Under the pieces are notes generated by a model, which saw only the letters and a list, made by a program, of their open reading frames with translations, was not told the origin of the DNA and made no database searches. DNA of 5,476 nucleotides, from contig CAAFQM010000032.1 of the NCBI GenBank assembly GCA_900765105.1, positions 1 through 5,476 on the forward strand, written 5' to 3'. Positions within the stretch are counted from its first letter, which is position 1, and the number at the start of each line of letters is the position of its first letter. This document shows positions 1 to 4,841 of this stretch, piece by piece. The position numbers and the translations under genes were made by a program. This DNA is from an uncultured Faecalibacterium sp. (GTDB lineage Bacteria; Bacillota; Clostridia; Oscillospirales; Ruminococcaceae).

Positions 1-163
1 CTTCTCCAGCCCGCTGGGCGTGGACGACTTCGTCAAGAAGTCCAGCTTCCTCTACTACACCCGCGAGGCACTGGGCGAAGTGGCCCCCCGCATTGCCGAC
101 TTTGCGGAGCGCGAGGGCCTGCACGCCCACGCAAAGAGCGTGACCATCCGGTACGAGAAGTAA
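1..163 (+). CDS. hisD: Histidinol dehydrogenase, C-terminal end (partial)
   Basis: Only the last 53 codons are present, read from base 2 and ending in TAA at 161-163. HisD is the NAD-dependent, zinc-containing enzyme that oxidises histidinol to histidine in two steps, the last reactions of the pathway. The visible peptide contains the typical C-terminal block FSSPLGVDDFVKKSSFLYY followed by EGLHAHAKSVTIRYEK. The second His of LHAHAKSV aligns with the conserved C-terminal zinc ligand of the family (His419 in E. coli). The catalytic Glu-His pair lies upstream of the window and cannot be checked. The gene is followed by hisC after 48 nt, with no obvious terminator between them, so it is probably cotranscribed with the rest. 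The identification is firm from the motif; completeness upstream is unknown. Confidence 0.95.
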   Translation, partial: FSSPLGVDDFVKKSSFLYYTREALGEVAPRIADFAEREGLHAHAKSVTIRYEK

Positions 164-211
164 AAGAGGCGAGGTTGTTCGCCATAATAGAATAGACCTG
201 AGGAAACCATT

Positions 212-1273
212 ATGAGCCGTTTTCTTTCCCCCACCCTGTCCGCTGTCACCCCCTATACGCCGGGCGAACAGCCGCAGGACCAGCAGTACATCAAACTGAA
301 CACCAACGAAAGCCCTTATCTGCCGTCCCCGGCGGTGGTGGCGGCGGTGAGTGAAGCCGAGGTGGAAAAGCTCCGCCTTTACTCCGACCCCGCCTGTGCC
401 GACCTGCTGCGCAGTGCGGCGGCCCATTTTGGCCTGCAGCCGGAGCAGATCATGCCCGGCAACGGCAGCGACGAGAACCTGTTCTTTGCGCTGCGGGCTT
501 TCTGCGACGAGGACCACCCGCTGGCCTATGCTGACATTACTTACGGCTGCTACGGCGTGTGGGGCGGGCTGATGCACATCCCAAGCCACATCATCCCGCT
601 GAAAGAGGATTTCACCCTCGACCCAAAGGACTACTACGGCCTGAACCAGACCATCGTCATCGCCAACCCCAACGCCCCCACCGGCATTGCACTGCCCCGG
701 GCGGAGATCGAGGGCATCCTGAAGGCGAACCCGGACAACGTGGTCATCGTGGACGAAGCCTATGTAGACTTCGGCGGCGAGAGCTGTGTGCCCCTCATTG
801 ACCGGTACGAAAACCTGCTGGTGGTGCAGACCTTCTCCAAGTCCCGCCAGCTGGCCGGTGCACGTCTGGGTCTGGCCATGGGCAATGCAAAGCTCATTGC
901 CGACCTGAATCGGGTCAAATTCAGCCTGAACCCCTACAACATCAACCGCCTGACCCTGAAAGCCGGGCAGGCCGCGCTGGAAGATGTGGCCTATTTCGAC
1001 CGCACCCGCGCCGCCATCATGGACACCCGCACATGGACGAAACAGCAGTTGGAAGCCCGGGGCTTTACGGTGCTGGACAGTTGGTCGAATTTCCTGTTTG
1101 CGAGTACGAACCGGAAAGACGGCGAGGCGCTCTACAAAGAGTTGAAGAAAAACGGCATTCTGGTGCGCCATTTTGACGGCCCCCGCATCCGGAACTGGCT
1201 GCGCATCACCATTGGCACATCGGAACAGATGCAGGCCCTTGTGGAAACACTGGATAAGATCATGGAGGAATGA
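212..1273 (+). CDS. hisC: Histidinol-phosphate aminotransferase
   Basis: This 353-residue PLP enzyme, a class I/II aminotransferase, converts imidazole acetol-phosphate plus glutamate to histidinol phosphate plus 2-oxoglutarate. Its length is normal for HisC. The N-terminus has the family opening TPYTPGEQ (residues 14-21) and KLNTNESPY. The other signatures are PGNGSDE (cofactor phosphate site), NPNAPTG at 152-158 (PLP-contacting Asn), VDEAYVDF with Asp181 (pairs with the pyridine nitrogen), SKSRQLAGARLG with Lys210 as the Schiff-base lysine, and WLRITIGT with Arg331 for substrate carboxylate or phosphate. The chosen ATG is preceded by GAGGAA at 200-205 with 6-nt spacing. It sits between hisD and hisB; hisB begins 3 nt after its stop. 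The related aromatic aminotransferases are the main alternative from sequence alone, but the operon context settles it as HisC. Confidence 0.97.
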   Translation: MSRFLSPTLSAVTPYTPGEQPQDQQYIKLNTNESPYLPSPAVVAAVSEAEVEKLRLYSDPACADLLRSAAAHFGLQPEQIMPGNGSDENLFFALRAFCDEDHPLAYADITYGCYGVWGGLMHIPSHIIPLKEDFTLDPKDYYGLNQTIVIANPNAPTGIALPRAEIEGILKANPDNVVIVDEAYVDFGGESCVPLIDRYENLLVVQTFSKSRQLAGARLGLAMGNAKLIADLNRVKFSLNPYNINRLTLKAGQAALEDVAYFDRTRAAIMDTRTWTKQQLEARGFTVLDSWSNFLFASTNRKDGEALYKELKKNGILVRHFDGPRIRNWLRITIGTSEQMQALVETLDKIMEE

Positions 1274-1276
1274 ATC

Positions 1277-1873
1277 ATGCCAAACCGAATGATCTCGCTG
1301 GAACGCAACACCAATGAGACCCAGATCGACCTGACGCTGGATCTGGACGGCACCGGCCGCTACGAGGTGGACACCGGGTGCGGCTTCCTGAACCATATGC
1401 TGGAGCTGTTTGCCCGGCACGGCCGGTTTGATCTGGTGCTCCCCTGCCACGGCGACGTGGAGGTGGACTACCACCACACCACCGAGGATGTGGGCATTGC
1501 GCTGGGGCAGGCGTTTGCCCGGGCGCTGGGCGATATGCGCGGCATCCAGCGCTACGGCAGCTTTTATCTGCCCATGGATGAGGCACTCATCCTGTGCGCG
1601 GTGGATCTGTCCGGCCGGTGTACCCTGAACTGGGACATCCGCTGCCAGACCGAAAAGGTGGGCGATTTTGATGTGGAATGCGCCAAGGAGTTCTGGTACG
1701 GCTTTGCCCGCAGCGTGCCCGCCACCGTCCACTTTGTACAATTTGCGGGCGAAAATACTCACCACATCCTCGAAGCCTGCTTCAAGGGCGCAGGTCATGC
1801 ACTGGGCGCGGCCGTGAAGATCGACGAAGCCCACAAGGACGAAATTCCTTCCACGAAAGGACTGCTGGTATGA
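1277..1873 (+). CDS. hisB: Imidazoleglycerol-phosphate dehydratase
   Basis: HisB here is a monofunctional 198-residue dehydratase that turns imidazole glycerol phosphate into imidazole acetol-phosphate. It is not the bifunctional phosphatase-dehydratase of enterobacteria: there is no N-terminal HAD phosphatase domain. The metal-binding motifs of the two duplicated halves are visible: FLNHML (His40) and YHHTTED (His66, His67, Glu70) in the first, and ENTHHILEACFK (His162, His163, Glu166) in the second. The C-terminus ends in the common IPSTKG block. The residue before His40 is Asn rather than the frequent Asp, but this position varies in the family. The start uses GGAGG at 1264-1268, inside the end of hisC. 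Its TGA overlaps the hisH ATG, so the two are probably translationally coupled. The missing phosphatase activity is supplied by the PHP gene at 4842. Confidence 0.97.
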   Translation: MPNRMISLERNTNETQIDLTLDLDGTGRYEVDTGCGFLNHMLELFARHGRFDLVLPCHGDVEVDYHHTTEDVGIALGQAFARALGDMRGIQRYGSFYLPMDEALILCAVDLSGRCTLNWDIRCQTEKVGDFDVECAKEFWYGFARSVPATVHFVQFAGENTHHILEACFKGAGHALGAAVKIDEAHKDEIPSTKGLLV

Positions 1874-2478
1874 TCGCGATCATCGATTATGGCGTGGGCA
1901 ACCTGTTCAGCCTGAAGTCCAGCCTGAAGCAGCTGGGACTGGAAGCGGTCGTCACTGCCGATGCGGACACCATCCGCAAGGCCGACCGGCTCATCCTGCC
2001 GGGCGTGGGTGCCTTTGCCGATGCCATGGCAAAGCTGGAAGCCACCGGCCTTGTGCCGGTCATCAAGGAAGAAGCCGATAAAAAGCCGCTGCTGGGCATC
2101 TGCCTTGGGATGCAGCTGCTGTTTGAAAAGAGCTACGAATACGGCGAGCACACCGGCCTTGGCTTTGTCAAAGGCGAGGTCTGCCCGCTGGAACCCGACC
2201 TTTTGGACAGGAGCCTGAAGGTGCCGCAGATCGGCTGGAACGCGCTGAACATCGTAAAGGATGACCCGCTGTTCAAGTACATCCGTGAGGGAGAATACGT
2301 CTATTACGTCCACAGCTACTACGGCAAGAACTGTACGGAGAGTACACTGGCTGTGAGCGATTATTCCATTCCCGTCACCGGTGCGGTGCGGGCGGGCAGG
2401 GTGTATGGCACCCAGTTCCACCCGGAAAAGAGCGGAGACACCGGACTGAGGATCTTGAAGGCGTTTGCGGAGCTATAA
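1870..2478 (+). CDS. hisH: Imidazole glycerol phosphate synthase, glutaminase subunit
   Basis: HisH is the class I glutamine amidotransferase subunit of IGP synthase. It hydrolyses glutamine and passes ammonia to HisF. I place the start at the ATG overlapping the hisB stop (ATGA), giving 202 residues beginning MIAIIDYGVGNLFSL, the normal family start. The same frame is open about 64 codons further upstream, but that part lies inside hisB and gives no HisH-like sequence. AAAGGA at 1856-1861 is a fitting ribosome binding site. Visible motifs are PGVGAF at 44-49 (oxyanion region), the nucleophile elbow GICLGMQ with Cys78, PQIGWN at 119-124, YVHSYY with His148, and FHPEKSG with His184 and Glu186 completing the triad. 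The last two bases of its TAA stop are also the first two bases of the downstream repeat. It partners with hisF, two genes downstream. Confidence 0.97.
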   Translation: MIAIIDYGVGNLFSLKSSLKQLGLEAVVTADADTIRKADRLILPGVGAFADAMAKLEATGLVPVIKEEADKKPLLGICLGMQLLFEKSYEYGEHTGLGFVKGEVCPLEPDLLDRSLKVPQIGWNALNIVKDDPLFKYIREGEYVYYVHSYYGKNCTESTLAVSDYSIPVTGAVRAGRVYGTQFHPEKSGDTGLRILKAFAEL

Positions 2479-2605
2479 CCCTCTCAGTCAACGCCTGCGG
2501 CGTTGCCAGCTCCCCCGAAGGGGGAGCTTCTAAAGAGTGAACCGTAAAATGCAAAAAGCTCTCCCTTCGGGAGAGCTGGCGAGCGAATGCGAGCCTGAGA
2601 GGGTT
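2477..2605. repeat. 129-bp imperfect inverted-repeat element, MITE-like, between hisH and hisA
   Basis: Both ends carry an 11-bp perfect terminal inverted repeat: AACCCTCTCAG at 2477-2487 and CTGAGAGGGTT at 2595-2605. Inside are three local hairpins. The first is AACGCC/GGCGTT at 2490-2504 (6-bp stem). The second is AGCTCCCCC/GGGGGAGCT at 2508-2528 (9 bp, GAA loop). The third is AGCTCTCCC/GGGAGAGCT at 2557-2577 (9 bp, TTC loop). The two strong hairpin blocks are also near-perfect inverted copies of each other (21 of 23 positions over 2506-2528 versus 2557-2579), so the element can fold as one long stem around a 28-nt centre (2529-2556). There is no open reading frame of note and no clear target-site duplication. 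I recall similar CCCTCTCAG...CCAGCTC repeats as common in Faecalibacterium-like genomes; this was not searched. It fits a non-autonomous mobile repeat or a structured intergenic repeat. Confidence 0.85.
2546..2577 (-). terminator. Terminator-like hairpin with T-tract, minus strand, within the repeat
   Basis: Read on the minus strand, the 9-bp hairpin at 2557-2577 is followed directly by TTTTGCATTTT (complement of 2546-2556), which has the shape of an intrinsic terminator. No minus-strand gene lies to the right to be terminated, so this is probably a property of the repeat rather than a working his-operon terminator. On the + strand neither strong hairpin is followed by a T-run, so hisA-hisK should still be transcribed through it. 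Confidence 0.3.
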
Positions 2606-2613
2606 CGTTTCTG

Positions 2614-2620
2614 AAGGAGA
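2614..2620 (+). promoter_or_regulatory. Ribosome binding site of hisA, just outside the repeat
   Basis: AAGGAGA ends 5 nt before the hisA ATG and is a strong Shine-Dalgarno match. It begins 8 nt after the right end of the inverted repeat, so it is not part of the stem and should stay accessible even when the repeat folds in the mRNA. It also fixes the hisA start. Confidence 0.8.
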
Positions 2621-2625
2621 TTCAA

Positions 2626-3345
2626 ATGCAATTATTTCCAGCCATTGACCTGCGCGGCGGCAAGGTGGTGCGCCTGACCCAGGGTGACTATGACCGCATG
2701 ACCGTCTACGGCGAGGACCCCTGCGCACAGGCGCGGGAGTTTCTGGCTGCGGGGGCAAAAAACCTGCACGTCGTCGATCTGGACGGCGCGAAGGACGGCA
2801 CTCTTTCCAATTACGATACCATTGCCGCACTGGCCAAACAGGGCGGTCTGTACATCGAGGTGGGCGGCGGCATCCGCACCGAGGAGCGCATTGAAACATA
2901 CCTCTCCCTCGGCGTGGGCCGCTGCATCCTGGGCAGCGTGGCGGTGACGGATTTTGACTTTACCGCCCGGATGCTGAAAAAATACGGCGACAGGATCGCC
3001 GTTGGCGTGGATGCCAAGGATGGCTATGTGGCCATCCATGGCTGGAAGGAGGTCAGCGCTGAACCGGGCGTGGACTTCTGCAAGCGTCTGGCCGACGCCG
3101 GATGCACCGCCATCATCTACACGGATATCGCCTGCGACGGTGCCATGCAGGGCACGAACCTCGGCCTGTACCGCCAGCTTGCCGCCGAGGTGCCGGGCGT
3201 GGCCTTTACGGCCAGCGGCGGCATCTCATCCGAAGCCGAACTGCTGGAACTGCAGCAGATGGGCACCGCAGCCGCGATTCTGGGCAAGAGCCTGTACACC
3301 GGCACACTGGATCTTGCACGTTGCGTAGAACTTGTACAGGATTAA
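2626..3345 (+). CDS. hisA: ProFAR isomerase (phosphoribosylformimino-AICAR-phosphate isomerase)
   Basis: HisA is a 239-residue (beta-alpha)8 barrel that performs the Amadori rearrangement of ProFAR to PRFAR, the substrate of HisF-HisH. The start MQLFPAIDLRGGKVVRL places the catalytic Asp at residue 8, as in the family. Other features are VDLDGAKDG after the second strand and VGGGIRT at 79-85 (first phosphate loop). They continue with VDAKDG with Asp129 in the second half, YTDIACDG at 165-172 (second acidic loop), and ASGGIS at 196-201 (second phosphate loop). The paired GG loops reflect the ancient half-barrel duplication shared with HisF. The start is set by AAGGAGA upstream. The 147-nt gap before it is almost entirely the inverted repeat. 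The bifunctional HisA/TrpF form (PriA) is the alternative, but that is typical of actinobacteria and nothing here suggests it. Confidence 0.96.
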   Translation: MQLFPAIDLRGGKVVRLTQGDYDRMTVYGEDPCAQAREFLAAGAKNLHVVDLDGAKDGTLSNYDTIAALAKQGGLYIEVGGGIRTEERIETYLSLGVGRCILGSVAVTDFDFTARMLKKYGDRIAVGVDAKDGYVAIHGWKEVSAEPGVDFCKRLADAGCTAIIYTDIACDGAMQGTNLGLYRQLAAEVPGVAFTASGGISSEAELLELQQMGTAAAILGKSLYTGTLDLARCVELVQD

Positions 3346-3363
3346 ACAGAGAGGATCGAAACT

Positions 3364-4119
3364 ATGATCACCAAACGCATTATCCCCTGTCTCGATGTGC
3401 GTAATGGCCGCGTAGTCAAGGGCACGAACTTTGAAGGCATCCGGGATGTGGCTGACCCGGTGGAGATGGCACGGATGTACAACGCTGCCGGTGCCGATGA
3501 GCTGGTGTTCTACGACATCACCGCCAGCTTTGAAGGGCGGGCGCTGTTCACGGATATCCTGACCCGCGTTGCCAGCGAGATCTTTATCCCGCTCACGGTG
3601 GGCGGCGGCATCCATACGCTGGAGGATTTTGACCGGGTGCTGAAATGCGGCGCAGACAAGGTCAGCGTCAACTCGGGCGCACTGAAAAATCCGGATCTCA
3701 TCCCGGCGGCGGCACAGCGCTACGGCAACCAGTGCGTGGTGCTCTCTGCCGATGTGAAGCGGGTGGACGGCCGGTTCCGGGTATTTGCCAAGGGCGGGCG
3801 CGAGGACACCGGCCGGGATGCACTGGACTGGATCAGCTGGTGCGTGGATCACGGCGCGGGCGAGATCTGCCTGAACAGCATCGACACCGACGGCGTGCGC
3901 AATGGCTTTGATCTGGAAATGCTGGATGCGGTGGCTGCGCGGGTGAATGTGCCCATCATCGCCAGCGGCGGCGCGGGCAAAAAAGAGGATTTCCTCGAGC
4001 TGTTCCACCACAAGGGCATTGACGCAGGCCTTGCGGCAGGCATCTTCCACCAGAAGCTGCTGACCATCCGCGAGCTGAAAACCTATCTGAACGAAAACGG
4101 CGTGGAGATGCGCCTGTGA
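3364..4119 (+). CDS. hisF: Imidazole glycerol phosphate synthase, cyclase subunit
   Basis: HisF is the 251-residue (beta-alpha)8 barrel that uses ammonia from HisH to convert PRFAR into imidazole glycerol phosphate and AICAR. The opening MITKRIIPCLDVRNGRVVKG gives the catalytic Asp11, and SADVKR gives Asp130, both at the positions numbered in well-studied HisF enzymes. The acidic loop reads NSIDTDGV with Asp176, where many HisF proteins have TSMDRDGT. Phosphate-binding loops are VGGGIHT (79-85) and ASGGAG (200-205). The length is typical. GAGG at 3351-3354 with 9-nt spacing supports the ATG, 18 nt after hisA. Long open frames on the opposite strand here are shadows of this GC-rich gene. HisH is encoded upstream on the same strand, so both halves of the heterodimer would come from one transcript. 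Confidence 0.97.
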   Translation: MITKRIIPCLDVRNGRVVKGTNFEGIRDVADPVEMARMYNAAGADELVFYDITASFEGRALFTDILTRVASEIFIPLTVGGGIHTLEDFDRVLKCGADKVSVNSGALKNPDLIPAAAQRYGNQCVVLSADVKRVDGRFRVFAKGGREDTGRDALDWISWCVDHGAGEICLNSIDTDGVRNGFDLEMLDAVAARVNVPIIASGGAGKKEDFLELFHHKGIDAGLAAGIFHQKLLTIRELKTYLNENGVEMRL

Positions 4120-4136
4120 AATCACCTGTAAACCTC

Positions 4137-4165
4137 TTGCGTTTGCAGGCGGAATACGTTAAACT
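4137..4165 (+). promoter_or_regulatory. Candidate internal sigma-A-type promoter before hisIE
   Basis: In the 79-nt gap between hisF and hisIE, TTGCGT at 4137-4142 and TAAACT at 4160-4165 are 17 nt apart. They match the -35 and -10 consensus at 3 and 4 of 6 positions. The gap is wider and more AT-containing than the other junctions not occupied by a repeat. It could provide secondary expression of hisIE and hisK, but matches this weak also occur by chance. Confidence 0.25.
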
Positions 4166-4172
4166 AGGGATA

Positions 4173-4191
4173 TCCCCTTTTGGGGAGGGAG
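4173..4191 (+). promoter_or_regulatory. Small hairpin overlapping the hisIE ribosome binding site
   Basis: TCCCC (4173-4177) and GGGGA (4182-4186) can form a 5-bp stem with a TTTT loop. The right arm merges with the purine-rich stretch GGGGAGGGAG (4182-4191), which contains the hisIE Shine-Dalgarno sequence; GGGAG (4187-4191) ends 7 nt before the ATG. Folding would hide part but not all of the site, so any effect on translation is speculative. Confidence 0.35.
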
Positions 4192-4198
4192 AACCGTT

Positions 4199-4834
4199 AT
4201 GGAACTGAAATTTGATGAAAAGGGTCTGATCCCCGCCATCGTGCAGGATCACTACACCAAAGAGGTGCTCACCCTCGCGTACATGAACGCCGAGACGCTG
4301 GCACTGACCATCGCCGAAGGCCGCACCGTGTTCTGGAGCCGCAGCCGTCAGGAGATCTGGCGCAAGGGCGAGACCAGCGGCAATGTGCAGCGGGTGGTGT
4401 CCATCACCGCCGACTGCGACAAGGATGCACTGGTGGTGGAAGTGGTCAAGTCCGGCCCGGCCTGCCACACCGGCGCGGAGAGCTGCTTCTTCAACGAAGT
4501 GTATGTCTCCCCGGAGCTGAAGCAGTTCAGCTGGCAGGGCCTGTACGAGCTCATCAAGGGCCGCAAGGACAGCCCCAAGGAAGGCAGCTACACCACCTAT
4601 CTGTTCGAGAAGGGCAAGGAGAAGATCCTGAAAAAGGTGGGCGAAGAGTGCACCGAGGTCATCATTGCGGGCGAAAAAGAAGACAAGGAAGAGACCGTTT
4701 ACGAGATCAGCGACCTCGCCTATCATGTTCTGGTGCTGATGGTCAGCGCCGGCATCACGGTGGAGGATGTGACCCGTGAACTGGAAAAACGTCACGTCAT
4801 TGACCACAAGGTCAAACAGGAAAGGATGCAGTGA
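4199..4834 (+). CDS. hisIE: Bifunctional phosphoribosyl-AMP cyclohydrolase / phosphoribosyl-ATP pyrophosphohydrolase
   Basis: This 211-residue fusion performs steps 2 and 3 of histidine synthesis. The N-terminal HisI domain (about 1-105) opens the adenine ring of phosphoribosyl-AMP. It shows LAYMN (26-30), the SRSRQEIWRKGETSGN block (47-62), ADCDKDA with Cys73 and Asp72/74/76, and CHTGAESCF with Cys89 and Cys96, which are the zinc and magnesium ligands. The C-terminal HisE domain (about 112-205), with a MazG-like helical fold, hydrolyses phosphoribosyl-ATP to phosphoribosyl-AMP. It shows LYELIKGRK (115-123), SYTTYLFEKG, KKVGEECTEV with Glu149/150/153, and SDLAYHVLVL with Asp172. The order HisI then HisE is the usual one for fused proteins. 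GGGAG upstream sets the start. hisK follows 7 nt after the stop. Confidence 0.97.
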   Translation: MELKFDEKGLIPAIVQDHYTKEVLTLAYMNAETLALTIAEGRTVFWSRSRQEIWRKGETSGNVQRVVSITADCDKDALVVEVVKSGPACHTGAESCFFNEVYVSPELKQFSWQGLYELIKGRKDSPKEGSYTTYLFEKGKEKILKKVGEECTEVIIAGEKEDKEETVYEISDLAYHVLVLMVSAGITVEDVTRELEKRHVIDHKVKQERMQ

Positions 4835-4841
4835 AGTAATT

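Noticed and set aside
164..211. Possible promoter or attenuator between hisD and hisC: CATAAT at 183-188 and a 5-bp GGCGA/TCGCC hairpin at 168-183
   Set aside because: The -10-like box has no acceptable -35 at proper spacing, and the short hairpin has no T-run. The gap is short and fits an ordinary operon junction.
1678..1869. N-terminal extension of hisH upstream of 1870
   Set aside because: The frame is open, but this stretch is hisB coding sequence in another frame. The HisH family begins at MIAIIDYG, and the ATGA overlap plus AAAGGA supports 1870.
1795..2421. Minus-strand open frame opposite hisH (about 208 codons)
   Set aside because: It is antisense to a well-supported hisH and has no recognisable product.
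2508..2530. The GC-rich hairpin after hisH as a rho-independent terminator on the + strand
   Set aside because: The 9-bp stem is followed by TCTAAAGAG and not a T-tract, and the operon clearly continues into hisA, so it is treated as part of the repeat.
2479..2625. Small ncRNA, riboswitch or CRISPR-like repeat in the hisH-hisA gap
   Set aside because: There are no regularly spaced direct repeats with spacers and no riboswitch core I recognise. The structure is fully explained by a terminal-inverted-repeat element.
3226..4125. Long minus-strand open frame opposite hisF (about 299 codons)
   Set aside because: It lies antisense to a clearly conserved gene in GC-rich DNA, where such frames arise from codon bias. 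Its translation shows no recognisable domain.
3956..4807. Long minus-strand open frame opposite the end of hisF and hisIE (about 283 codons)
   Set aside because: It spans two real genes and their gap on the other strand and has no family motif, so it is a shadow frame.
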